A stretch of DNA of 18,534 nucleotides from Atribacterota bacterium. Its GTDB lineage: Bacteria > Atribacterota > Phoenicimicrobiia > Phoenicimicrobiales > Phoenicimicrobiaceae. Both the position numbers and the translations under genes were made by a program. Under the pieces are notes generated by a model that was given only the letters and a program-made list of their open reading frames with translations, had not been told where the DNA came from and did no database searches. Positions 7,610-16,416 of the stretch are shown piece by piece (position 1 is the first letter of the stretch; each line of letters starts with the position of its first letter). The stretch lies in NCBI GenBank assembly GCA_030666935.1, contig DAOUWX010000016.1, positions 1 to 18,534 of the forward strand. Reading direction: 5' to 3'.

Positions 7610-9232
7610 CTACGATTCAAATTTAAATCCTTTCTCTTTAAAAATTTTTAAACAAGTATCTACCACTTCCGGGTCATAAAGAATGCCTCTTTTTTGAGAG
7701 ATTTCTTCCAAGGCTGCGTCTATTCCGAGAGCCGGGCGATAAGGACGATGAGAGGACATCGCTTCTACCACATCAGCTACACCGATTATCCTGGCTTCTA
7801 TAATTATATCCTCACCTTTAAGTCCCCGGGGATATCCTGAACCATCTAATCTTTCGTGATGCTGAAGAACAATTTTTTCAATCGGCCAGGGGAAATCTAT
7901 CGATTTTAATATATCATGCCCTACTTGGGAATGGTCCTTAATCAAACTGTATTCTATTTCGCTTAATTTGGTAGGCTTATTTAAGATCTCTGCCGGTAGA
8001 CTGATCTTTCCTATATCATGAACTAAAGAGGCTATCCTTACACCTTCAATCTTATCTTTAGGAAGTTTCATCTCCTGGGCTATAAAAGTGACTATTTGGG
8101 AGACGTTCTTCTGATGTCCGGAGGTATAGGTGTCTCTGGTCTCGGCAATCTTGCCGATAGTATAGATAGTATCTTCCATAGTCTTTTGTAGTTTCTGGTA
8201 GCTCTGTTGGAGTTTTTGTTCTGATAGCTTATCCTTCTCTTCCAGTTCTATATCGTGTAGACCAAAGGCAATATCACCGGCTAACTCTTCTAAAAGTTCT
8301 TTCTCTTCTTCATTAATGTAAACGTCAGGTGCAAGCATTATTACAAGCAATCCAAAAAATTTACGATTATGTTCAATACGCATAATCGCAGATTGTTTAC
8401 CACTATGCTCATCTTTTAAAGGACAATCTACACATTCTTTGGATTTGTCTACAATCATAAATAAATCTTTCTGAATGAAAGCTTTTTTAATGCAAGGGGA
8501 ATAATCTCCCTTTAGCACTTGTTCACAGAAACGGGAGATATCTGCCCCAAGAGGGGAACCTACTACCATGGCAAAGGTTTTTTCGTCTTTCAAGAACCCT
8601 AACCAGGCAGTATTGTAACCCCGTGCTTTTATCAAAACATCACAAATCTTTTGTAAAAGAACATCTCTGTTTTTCTCCCTTACAATTAATTGATTAACCC
8701 CTCGGATGGCTCCAAGAACACTGTATAAATACTTGATACGCTTTTCGGATTTCTCCAGGTCGAGTACTTTCTTCTCAAGTTTCTTTACTACCCGCTTGTT
8801 ATACTCAGTAAGATATATTTCCTCTTCTTTAGTAGGTTCCTTGGGAGCGATAGGTGCTCCCTTCTTATGCTCTTCGATTACTTCTTCCAAGATCTTTAAG
8901 AATGCTTGTGGCTCTTGCGGTTTTAAGATAAACTTTTCTGCACCTAAGGAAAGAGCAAACTCCTCATCCTTCTTTTCGGTATAGGTAGCGGTGTAGAATA
9001 TAAAGGGTATATTCTTTAGACTATTGTCTTTTTTGCATTCCCTACAAAGCTGGAAACCATCCATCTTGGGCATTAATATATCAGATACTATCATATCGAT
9101 AGATTCTTCTTTTAGCCTGCTAAGGGCTTCTACTCCATCTTTAGCAGTTACCACCTCATACCCACTCCCTTTTAGTAAGGTCTCCAACAGGTAGAGATTC
9201 TCTTCCATATCGTCTACTATAAGGATTTTCAT
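7610..9232 (-). CDS. Response regulator with receiver, GAF-like and HD-GYP phosphodiesterase domains
   Basis: Cytoplasmic output protein, predicted to hydrolyse a cyclic dinucleotide (c-di-GMP is usual for HD-GYP) under control of phosphorylation. The 540 residues comprise: a receiver at 1-122 with acidic D7/D8, phospho-acceptor D51, T81 and K104; a charged coiled linker to about 170; a GAF-like module at about 170-330 with C247, C267 and C270; a short coiled coil; and HD-GYP at about 352-540. The HD-GYP domain has H405-D406 (HDIGK), H439, H458-H459 and D487, plus the canonical motif HHERLDGSGYP. The start has AGGAG 9 nt upstream and lies 33 nt after the CheY-like gene, so it is most likely co-transcribed with the kinase and is a natural partner of it. 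Its GAF/HD-GYP part is closely related to the C-terminus of the 914-residue protein encoded upstream. The final residues and stop lie in a short GC-richer stretch (7594-7614). Confidence 0.94.
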   Translation of the reverse strand: MKILIVDDMEENLYLLETLLKGSGYEVVTAKDGVEALSRLKEESIDMIVSDILMPKMDGFQLCRECKKDNSLKNIPFIFYTATYTEKKDEEFALSLGAEKFILKPQEPQAFLKILEEVIEEHKKGAPIAPKEPTKEEEIYLTEYNKRVVKKLEKKVLDLEKSEKRIKYLYSVLGAIRGVNQLIVREKNRDVLLQKICDVLIKARGYNTAWLGFLKDEKTFAMVVGSPLGADISRFCEQVLKGDYSPCIKKAFIQKDLFMIVDKSKECVDCPLKDEHSGKQSAIMRIEHNRKFFGLLVIMLAPDVYINEEEKELLEELAGDIAFGLHDIELEEKDKLSEQKLQQSYQKLQKTMEDTIYTIGKIAETRDTYTSGHQKNVSQIVTFIAQEMKLPKDKIEGVRIASLVHDIGKISLPAEILNKPTKLSEIEYSLIKDHSQVGHDILKSIDFPWPIEKIVLQHHERLDGSGYPRGLKGEDIIIEARIIGVADVVEAMSSHRPYRPALGIDAALEEISQKRGILYDPEVVDTCLKIFKEKGFKFES

Positions 9233-9265
9233 CTTTTCATCTCCTATATATTTATTGTACCTATC

Positions 9266-9625
9266 TTAAAGATACTTCTCAATCTCGCCCATGAAGGTAT
9301 CCGGATTGATGGGTTTCTCGATGTATCCGGTACAACCTGCTGCAAGTGATTTCTCCCTATCCCCGGTCATGGCATAGGAGGTAAGAGCAATAATGGGGGT
9401 CTTTCTATCTGCTTCTAATTTTCTTATCCTCTTTGTGGCCTCCAAACCATCAATGCCAGGAAGTTGGATGTCCATAAGTATCAGGTCTGGCTTTTCCTTT
9501 ATTGCAAATTCTACTCCCTCCTCACCGCTCCTGGCTTCTGTTACCTCATAGCCATTTTTCTTCAAGATAAAACCAATGAGGTACATATTGGTTTCATTGT
9601 CCTCTATGACTAAAATTCTTTTCAT
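9266..9625 (-). CDS. Stand-alone CheY/DivK-like response regulator receiver
   Basis: A 119-residue single-domain receiver that should accept phosphate from the histidine kinase encoded immediately upstream. Visible key residues are E8/D9, phospho-acceptor D52 in LMDIQLPGIDG, T82 in ALTSYAM, and K104 in IEKPINP. There is no output domain, so it acts by protein contact, as a phosphate sink, or as a relay to another protein. The ATG overlaps the kinase stop codon (ATGA at 9622-9625), and its AAGGAGG Shine-Dalgarno sequence is within the last codons of the kinase, so translation is coupled and the two proteins are probably made in matched amounts. The next gene, 33 nt on, encodes a second receiver fused to HD-GYP. 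Confidence 0.95.
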   Translation of the reverse strand: MKRILVIEDNETNMYLIGFILKKNGYEVTEARSGEEGVEFAIKEKPDLILMDIQLPGIDGLEATKRIRKLEADRKTPIIALTSYAMTGDREKSLAAGCTGYIEKPINPDTFMGEIEKYL

Positions 9626-11457
9626 AATTTTTCCTCCTTATATTTCAAGGGTAAAGTCAAGGTAAATACACTGCCTTTTTCAAATTCACTTTCTGCCTTG
9701 ATCTCACCACCTAAAAGGTCAGCTATCTTTTTGGAGAGGTAGAGTCCAAGTCCGGTACCCTCTATTGTTCTGTCTTTAATAGGAATTCGGCTAAAGTCTT
9801 TAAACAGTTTATCCATATCTTCTTTTTTTACTCCAAGACCTGTATCTCGAACTGATATTTCTGCTGTTTTATCTTTTTTTACTAATTTTATTTCTATCCC
9901 TCCTCTATCAGTAAATTTTATAGCGTTGCTTATGAAATTAACCAGGATTTGCTTGGTTCTTCGCTCATCATTTTTAATAATAAGTGTAGGGGGTGTATGG
10001 AGAGATAATTCAAGTCCCTTCTTGTCTACAGCAACTGTAAAAGAATCCTTTATCTCTTGAGCAAGTACCGAGAGATCAAATTCCTCAATGACAATTTCTA
10101 CTTTACCCGCCTCTATCTTACTTATGTCAATAATATCATTTATAAGGTTAAGAAGATGACTGGCACTGTTTTTCACCAGGGTAAGCTGCTTTTCCTGTTC
10201 GCTATTAATCTCCCCGGACATTCCTTGTAAGATTATTCCGGTAAAGCCGATGATGGAGTTAAGCGGGGTTCTTAGTTCATGACTCATAGAGGCAATGAAC
10301 ATAGACTTAAGACGGTCAAGTTCCTGGAGTTTAAGATTGACATGTTCTAATTCCTCAGTACGTTTTTCTACCCTCTTTTCCATCTCTTTCCCCCACTGTT
10401 TTAGCTCATTCCTGGACTTCCTCAATGACACCACCATCTGATTAAAGGAAGAGGCAAGTACCCCAATTTCATTGGAAGATTTAACATTAACCAAAGTATG
10501 TAAATCACCTTGAGCAACTTTTTCTGAAGCATCAGCTAAAAGACTAATAGGTTTTGAAATTTTTCTCGACATTAGCCACCCCACCAGAATAGCTAAAAGA
10601 ACAGAAAAAATAGCTGCTATAAATATAGCATTACCTAATTGTTTAACCTCCGTACCAATATCTGTTAAAGGTCTTTGGACCACAATCCCCCATCCGAGAT
10701 CCCAAATAGGCATATAAGATCCCAGCACCTCACGTCCTAATTCATCTACATATCCTTTCATTACCCCTTTTTGACCGGATAAGACTGCTTTTACTGCTGG
10801 CGATTTACTAAAATCAAGCTCTGAAAGTTGTTCCATATAAGTATGAGCGATAACTCTGCCATTGTTTGCTACAACCAATATACTTCCATTCTTGCCGATG
10901 TCGATATCCTTAACGGAAAACATTATTCTTCTAAAATCAATCTCTGCCGAAAGAACTCCCACCACTTTCTTATTATCTATAATAGGGAGAGTGATAATCT
11001 GAATTGGTTTTGAGGTTTGTGAGTCCAGGAAGATATTAGAGATAATCTCTTCTCCTTCCTTAGCCAGTTGAAAAGCCCATATCTTAGATACATTTTCAAG
11101 TTTCTCTATGCTTGTTTTGGCAATTTGATTTCCTTCTATATCCGCCACATATATTTCCGTGATATCCGGAAAATCATTTTTGACTAAGTTAAGGTCATTT
11201 TTTATCGCTGTCACATCCATTTGCCGCCATCCTTGTGAATTAGCAAGAAGCTTTAAAACCGGTTCGATGTTTGCTATTTCTACTTTCACCTCTTGCCCTA
11301 CACGTTGAGCCAATTGTGTATCTCCGTCAGATATTTTGTTAATTATAATATTCTCGCTAATTTGTAGTAAAAACCATCCGGATACACCCAAACAAATGAT
11401 GATAACAACAACAAAGACCAAGAGTATCTGATAAGATATCTTCATAAATCTCACCAT
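9622..11457 (-). CDS. Membrane sensor histidine kinase with extracytoplasmic Cache domain and HAMP
   Basis: Transmembrane sensor kinase of 611 residues. TM1 is at about 9-31. A Cache-type sensor of about 235 residues faces the periplasm, ending in GWGIVVQRP. TM2 is at about 276-298. HAMP (about 298-350) and a coiled coil lead to HisKA with phosphorylated H393 (SMSHELRTPLN). The ATPase domain shows N507/N511 (NFISNAIKFT), DTGLG at 538-542 and GTGLGLYL at 567-574. All expected catalytic residues are present. The open frame reaches a TTG at 11478, but the ATG at 11457 has AAGGAA five bases upstream and is preferred; a further ATG at 11445 is possible. It overlaps the receiver gene downstream. 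Just upstream is a membrane-anchored tandem binding protein that might present ligand to the Cache domain, an inference from context. The signal is unknown. Confidence 0.95.
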   Translation of the reverse strand: MVRFMKISYQILLVFVVVIIICLGVSGWFLLQISENIIINKISDGDTQLAQRVGQEVKVEIANIEPVLKLLANSQGWRQMDVTAIKNDLNLVKNDFPDITEIYVADIEGNQIAKTSIEKLENVSKIWAFQLAKEGEEIISNIFLDSQTSKPIQIITLPIIDNKKVVGVLSAEIDFRRIMFSVKDIDIGKNGSILVVANNGRVIAHTYMEQLSELDFSKSPAVKAVLSGQKGVMKGYVDELGREVLGSYMPIWDLGWGIVVQRPLTDIGTEVKQLGNAIFIAAIFSVLLAILVGWLMSRKISKPISLLADASEKVAQGDLHTLVNVKSSNEIGVLASSFNQMVVSLRKSRNELKQWGKEMEKRVEKRTEELEHVNLKLQELDRLKSMFIASMSHELRTPLNSIIGFTGIILQGMSGEINSEQEKQLTLVKNSASHLLNLINDIIDISKIEAGKVEIVIEEFDLSVLAQEIKDSFTVAVDKKGLELSLHTPPTLIIKNDERRTKQILVNFISNAIKFTDRGGIEIKLVKKDKTAEISVRDTGLGVKKEDMDKLFKDFSRIPIKDRTIEGTGLGLYLSKKIADLLGGEIKAESEFEKGSVFTLTLPLKYKEEKL

Positions 11458-11594
11458 TACTTTCCTTTCCAAAAACAATTACTTTTTGCCATTAATTTAT
11501 TTTATACCTTTTAACTATTGTCTTAAAAATTCTACGCGCTCCATTTTGCTTGCATTCAAATCCTTTTAAATTTTATAATTATCCAGGCATCCTA

Positions 11595-13577
11595 TTACTT
11601 ATCCGGCAATCCATAAATTTCGAGGTACTTTGATATAATATAATCTTTGTTCTCCCTTATCCATTCTTTATCCGAAGGAATTACTTTTAACTGAGTAATA
11701 CTGACGGTTTTCTCCGGTGGACTTACATCTAATCTCACCGGCATAAATCCTCCTAAATCACGCAATAAAGTCTGTCCTTCCTTAGATAAAATGTATTTTA
11801 CAAACAACATAGCTGCTTGATGGTGTTGAGTATCCTTAAAAATAGCAATTGGACTGGGAACTAAAACTACTCCGTCAGTAGGATAGATATAATCTATCGG
11901 AGCATCTGGGTTTTCCTTTAAGAATTTACGAACAGTAAAGTCAATGGTAATTCCCATATCCAGCTCTCCGTTGGCTATTTTCTTCGTTGTATTGGTGCTC
12001 GTCTGAATTTGGGGTAAGTTCTCTTTTAATCTTTTGAAAAAATCCTCGCCAAAATCTTTGTCCTGAAGTAATGTACCCACAAAATACAAAAGTGAACCAG
12101 ATGTTTCTACTGTATCGTGACCTATCTTACTTTGATATTTTTTATCAAGTAAATCCTCGTATCCAGTAGGTTTTATGGTTACATTATCAGTATTATAAGC
12201 TATAACCATAATTAGAAGTCTTCCGGCTGTATAATAACCCTCCTTATCTTTCAAAACATCTAATATTTCTCCTGCTTCAGATGGACTATAAGACAAAAGA
12301 ACTCCCTTTTTCTTCAGTTCCTCACTTACAGCAAAATTAGCTACCCAGATAAGATCAGCTTGAATCAGACCCTCCTCAATTTCCTTGTTAATTTTTTCAA
12401 CTACTTTGCCTGTGCTCGCTCGATATATTTTCAAATATGCCCCAGGGCTTTGAGATTCAAACTTATATCTTAACTCCTCGATAATGTTTATAGGAACTGA
12501 AGTATAGAGAGTGATAGTTTTTTCTGTGATTCCTTCAACTTGCTTTCCCTCAAATATATCTGTAAAGATATTTTCTGAATCTTCTTTGACTACCAGAATT
12601 TCTTCAGGGTTTGAAGGAATAACCTTCATCTGAGTAATGGTTGGTACTCCTGAAGGAGGAGCAATGTCCCGGCGGACAGGGGTTATTCCTTGAGCTGATA
12701 AAAACCCCTGTCCTTCCTTGGAAAGAATAAAATCTACAAAAGCTTTAGCAGAGGGTAAATTCTGGCAATCTTTAGTAATAGCAATCGGACTGGGTACCAA
12801 TACAACCCCCTCTTCAGGAAAAATATAATCGATGGGCATATCAGGATTTTTATTTTTTAGGTCTCTTATCATAAAATCTATGGTTATTCCCATATCAAGT
12901 TCACCATCCGCTATAGCTTGAATTAAAGATGTATTGCCTTTAACAATTTGCATTTCATTTTCATATAACCTAACAAAGTAATCCCAGCCAAATTTCTCAG
13001 TTTGAGTTAAGTTAATCACGGCATATAGTGCCGCTCCTGAATAACTTGGGTCAGCCAGAACAATTTTACCTTTATGGTCTGGGTTAAGGAGGTCACGATA
13101 ACTTGTGGGAATCTTCTTTACATTATCTGTATTGTAAGCAATTATCATATTAAGCAGTCTGGCTGCATAGTAATAATCATCTTTGTCTTTTAAAAAGGAA
13201 ATAAAATTATCCGCTTGGGGAGATTTATATTTCATAAGCTGACCTCTATTTTTCAATTCTTCACCGACAGTGAAATCAGCTACCAAGATGAGGTCCGCTT
13301 GAATCTGGCCTTCATCAATTTCATTATAGATTCGATTCATTAACTCTCCCGTTCCTGAACGAAAAATGTTTAGTTCTATCCCTGGCTGTTTTTTCTCAAA
13401 TTCCGCTTTTACTTTATTTATAGTATCAATGGGAACAGAAGTATAAAGCATGAGCTTCCCTGTTAGTTGGGTTTTCTTTCCATAATTCAGAACTAAAATT
13501 ACCACTATTACCACTAAAAAAATTAGGACAATAAAAATCAAGTTTTTGTATTTAGATTTAGTTTCCTTTTTTTTCAT
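11595..13577 (-). CDS. Membrane-anchored tandem (two-lobe-pair) periplasmic binding protein, AfuA/FbpA-like, with no transporter genes
   Basis: A 660-residue protein composed of one N-terminal membrane anchor (about 12-31, no AxA cleavage site and no lipobox cysteine) and two complete, homologous extracellular solute-binding domains, about 40-343 and 353-656. The halves align over their full length at an offset of 313 residues. Shared segments include LYTSVP (44-49 and 357-362), IQADLI (92-97 and 405-410), AYNTDNV, GELDMGITIDF and VVLVPSPIAI. Possible ligand-site segments differ, for example ADPSYSGAAL against DTVETSGSLL, so the halves may bind different ligands. The family (iron/hexose-phosphate/phosphoglycerate-type receptors) normally works with a permease and ATPase; none is nearby. 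It sits between an HD-GYP gene and a sensor kinase. HptA of Staphylococcus and PgtC of Salmonella are known related receptors that feed two-component systems, so a sensory role is plausible. The open frame begins at 13601, but the ATG at 13577 has AAGGAG 8 nt upstream and is chosen. Confidence 0.92.
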   Translation of the reverse strand: MKKKETKSKYKNLIFIVLIFLVVIVVILVLNYGKKTQLTGKLMLYTSVPIDTINKVKAEFEKKQPGIELNIFRSGTGELMNRIYNEIDEGQIQADLILVADFTVGEELKNRGQLMKYKSPQADNFISFLKDKDDYYYAARLLNMIIAYNTDNVKKIPTSYRDLLNPDHKGKIVLADPSYSGAALYAVINLTQTEKFGWDYFVRLYENEMQIVKGNTSLIQAIADGELDMGITIDFMIRDLKNKNPDMPIDYIFPEEGVVLVPSPIAITKDCQNLPSAKAFVDFILSKEGQGFLSAQGITPVRRDIAPPSGVPTITQMKVIPSNPEEILVVKEDSENIFTDIFEGKQVEGITEKTITLYTSVPINIIEELRYKFESQSPGAYLKIYRASTGKVVEKINKEIEEGLIQADLIWVANFAVSEELKKKGVLLSYSPSEAGEILDVLKDKEGYYTAGRLLIMVIAYNTDNVTIKPTGYEDLLDKKYQSKIGHDTVETSGSLLYFVGTLLQDKDFGEDFFKRLKENLPQIQTSTNTTKKIANGELDMGITIDFTVRKFLKENPDAPIDYIYPTDGVVLVPSPIAIFKDTQHHQAAMLFVKYILSKEGQTLLRDLGGFMPVRLDVSPPEKTVSITQLKVIPSDKEWIRENKDYIISKYLEIYGLPDK

Positions 13578-13669
13578 GGTTAAACTCCTTTTTAAAAACA
13601 TAGTAGATTAGCCAAAATAATAGTTATACTACACAATTCACCACAGTCCGCTACACTATTAATTACGAT

Positions 13670-16414
13670 TTAGAGTTTAAATTCTTTTTCTTTAAATGAT
13701 TTAATACAGGCTTCTACTACTTTAGAATCATAGAAAATACCTTTATTTTTAACTATTTCATTTAAGGCTGCGTCTATGCCTTTGGCGGGACGGTAAGGAC
13801 GATGAGAAGACATCGCCTCTACTACATCAGCTACACAGATTATTTTAGCCTCTAAAAGAATTTCGTCCCCTTTTAATCCTCCGGGATACCCTGAGCCATT
13901 TATCTTTTCGTGATGCTGAAGGACAATTTCGGCAATAGGCCAGAGAAAATCTACTTTTTCAAGGATATCATGCCCTATCTGAGAATGGTTTTTTATTAGA
14001 TTGAATTCCATATCACTTAACTTGGTGGGTTTACTTAAGATTTCAGTGGGCAGGCCGATTTTCCCGATATCATGAATTAAAGAGGCTATCTTTATCCCTT
14101 CAATCTTATTTTGTGAAAGGTTTAGCTCTTTAGCTATAGCTGTGGCCAATTGAGAAACCCTTTGTTGGTGACCGGCAGTATAAGGGTCTTTGGCTTCTAA
14201 TATCTTGGACATGGTTTCAATGGATGCATCCATGGTCTTTTTGAGTCTTTGATAAGTTTCTTGAAGTTTTTCCTCTGCTTGTTTGCGCTCTTTATCCAAT
14301 TCAATGTTGCGTAGGCTGAAAGCTATGTCTTCAGCGACTTCTTTAAACAAACTTTTTTCTTCCTGATCGACAGCAATATGAGTAGGGATAGAGACAGACA
14401 TTAAACCATAGATCTTTCCATTATATTCTAATCGGATGGTCATCGCTCCTTCGCCAGAATACTTCTGTGCTAGTGGACATTCAGTGCAGGTAGATGCCGG
14501 ATTTTCGGTTACTATAACCTCCTGTTGTTTCAGAGCCTTCTGGCTACAAATAATCATTTTACCTTTTTCAAATAGTTCGATCATGGGTAAGAAGGACTTT
14601 CCTAACCCAGCTTCAGCGCATGTTTTAAGTTTTCCCTCTTCATCTAATAGTGCTATCCAGGTGTTATGATAACCACGCGTTTTGACAAGGTTTTCACAAG
14701 CTCCTTTGAGCAACCTTTCACGATCTTTTACTTTTACGATAAGTTCGTTTACGTTGCGAATGGCATGAAGGACGAGATTAAGGTGATTTATTTTCTCTTC
14801 CGCTTGCTTGCGTTCGGTGATATCACGGGTAGTTCCCTGTAATCCAATCGGTAATCCTTTCTTGTTTAATAATAATTTTCCGTTAATCTCAACCGGAATT
14901 TTAGTTCCATCTTTACGCAACATTACTGCATTAAAAATGAGGTACTTAAATTTTTTGTAATTTTTGATGGCATATAGTGCTTTTTTTGCCATGTTAAAAA
15001 ATTCTTTTGTACTGGCATGTTGAGATAACCTGGTTCCAACCCACTCATCGACTGTATATCCCATAATATTTTTTATTGATGGACTGACATAAGTAAAAAC
15101 TAATTTCAAGTTCACCTGCCAGATCACATCTATTGAATTATCTGCAAGCAGACGATATTTCTCTTCACTTTTCAGTATTGATTCTTCTAACTGCTTATGC
15201 TCGGTGACGTCATAAACAATTCCTTCATAATGTGTAATTATTCCCCGGGAATCTCTACGGATATAAGTTATATCATTAATCCACTTAATATTTCCGTTTT
15301 TAGTAATAATCCTGTAAGGTTTATGTACGAATGTTTGCAGCCCTTCCTTTTTACTGTAACTTGCTACTTCTCCAGCAACTCTTTCAAGATCATTGCTGTA
15401 AATTATGTTGATATAGGAGATCTTTTTCTCCAGAAATTCCTGCGCGGAATATCCAGTCAATTTTTTTACATTCTCAGATACAAACTCGACAGGCCAGTCT
15501 ACCTCGTTTTTCCATAGGAAAGCCACCACCGCGCTGCGGTTAATAATATTATGCGCCTCGGACAGCGCCTCCTCCGCCTTCTTGCGCTCTGTGATATCCA
15601 TTAATGAAGCTACGCTCTTTTTAGTACCGGGTATCATTCTTATTTTTAAGAATATATCTTTTACATTACCCTTTTTATCTAACAAACGAAATTCATACTT
15701 TGCTGGCACTTTACTCCCGGCTTTTCTTCTTTCACTATGATACTTTTCCATTATTTTTAAATCTTCCGGAAAGATAAATTCTATCCATTTCATCTTATTT
15801 TCTATTTCTTCTTTAGAATATCCACTTAGCTTCTCAAACTGCGTATTTGTCATAAAAATTGTTTTATCTTCTTCTATAATTATCATAGCTGTACCGGTAT
15901 TTTCAAATACGGTGCGGTACTTTTCTTCACTTCCTCTTAAGGCTTCTATATTTAAACAAGATTTACAGGCATCTGCAATTTCCTTATTTAATGACAAAAG
16001 TGAATTCAATAAGTCAACTTTTAGGGGTTCACCACCTTTTAAAAAGATTATCAAACCAAATCCAGGAAGATTCATAATATGGCAGTGCTGGTTTTCGCTG
16101 ATGTGTAAATTAGTAGGTAAGTGCTTGTAGAACTCATTAAGTATTTGTTTATTCGATTCTTGGGGTATTTGCTTTATCGCATCTTTATAGGCAGAGTTAT
16201 TATGGATTCTTCTCGGCATAGAAACAATCTCTTTAAGATAATAATTCTCTCCCTGACTATACTGATTTAATTTGAATACGGCACCGGCCGAACAGTTTAA
16301 TTTTCTAACATATATAGAAAGACACTTTTTAAGCATATCTTGTAAATCGAGTTCAGTATCTAAGGATGTGACTATTTCATACATAATCTGAATTTGTTCA
16401 CTTCGTTCGGTCAT
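13670..16414 (-). CDS. Multi-sensor HD-GYP phosphodiesterase: GAF-PAS-PAS-PAS-GAF-HD-GYP
   Basis: Soluble cytoplasmic sensor-effector of 914 residues; no membrane segment is visible. Order: divergent GAF-like module (about 1-155); PAS 1 (163-277), PAS 2 (285-406) and PAS 3 (417-537), each ending in a DITERK/DVTEHK-type tail; GAF 2 (545-705) with C623, C643 and C646; a coiled coil; HD-GYP (730-914). Metal-site residues H781-D782, H815, H834-H835 and D863 are present. The motif reads HHEKINGSGYP, with N839 where the canonical form has D, a frequent natural variant. The longer open frame starts at a TTG (16444) inside the FIST gene; the ATG at 16414 has GGAGG seven bases upstream and is preferred. 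That Shine-Dalgarno sequence is within the last FIST codons and only 2 nt separate the genes, so translation is coupled and the two proteins probably act together. Expected activity is cyclic-dinucleotide hydrolysis gated by small-molecule, redox or gas sensing; the signals are unknown. Confidence 0.94.
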   Translation of the reverse strand: MTERSEQIQIMYEIVTSLDTELDLQDMLKKCLSIYVRKLNCSAGAVFKLNQYSQGENYYLKEIVSMPRRIHNNSAYKDAIKQIPQESNKQILNEFYKHLPTNLHISENQHCHIMNLPGFGLIIFLKGGEPLKVDLLNSLLSLNKEIADACKSCLNIEALRGSEEKYRTVFENTGTAMIIIEEDKTIFMTNTQFEKLSGYSKEEIENKMKWIEFIFPEDLKIMEKYHSERRKAGSKVPAKYEFRLLDKKGNVKDIFLKIRMIPGTKKSVASLMDITERKKAEEALSEAHNIINRSAVVAFLWKNEVDWPVEFVSENVKKLTGYSAQEFLEKKISYINIIYSNDLERVAGEVASYSKKEGLQTFVHKPYRIITKNGNIKWINDITYIRRDSRGIITHYEGIVYDVTEHKQLEESILKSEEKYRLLADNSIDVIWQVNLKLVFTYVSPSIKNIMGYTVDEWVGTRLSQHASTKEFFNMAKKALYAIKNYKKFKYLIFNAVMLRKDGTKIPVEINGKLLLNKKGLPIGLQGTTRDITERKQAEEKINHLNLVLHAIRNVNELIVKVKDRERLLKGACENLVKTRGYHNTWIALLDEEGKLKTCAEAGLGKSFLPMIELFEKGKMIICSQKALKQQEVIVTENPASTCTECPLAQKYSGEGAMTIRLEYNGKIYGLMSVSIPTHIAVDQEEKSLFKEVAEDIAFSLRNIELDKERKQAEEKLQETYQRLKKTMDASIETMSKILEAKDPYTAGHQQRVSQLATAIAKELNLSQNKIEGIKIASLIHDIGKIGLPTEILSKPTKLSDMEFNLIKNHSQIGHDILEKVDFLWPIAEIVLQHHEKINGSGYPGGLKGDEILLEAKIICVADVVEAMSSHRPYRPAKGIDAALNEIVKNKGIFYDSKVVEACIKSFKEKEFKL

Positions 16415-16416
16415 TA

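Noticed and set aside
11458..11478. Upstream extension of the histidine kinase to a TTG start
   Set aside because: The extra seven codons contain the AAGGAA Shine-Dalgarno sequence that fits the ATG at 11457; the TTG itself has none.
11529..11559. Promoter-like TTGAAT and TAGAAT upstream of the histidine kinase
   Set aside because: The spacing is 19 nt and the -35 matches only 4 of 6; in AT-rich DNA this is not convincing. A separate kinase promoter cannot be ruled out.
11595..13577. Assembly artefact or two genes joined by error
   Set aside because: The halves are well diverged at both protein and DNA level and joined in one uninterrupted frame with a sensible linker, so a collapsed or duplicated assembly is unlikely.
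13578..13601. Upstream ATG for the tandem binding protein
   Set aside because: The AAGGAG that serves the ATG at 13577 lies within these eight codons, and the upstream ATG has no Shine-Dalgarno sequence.
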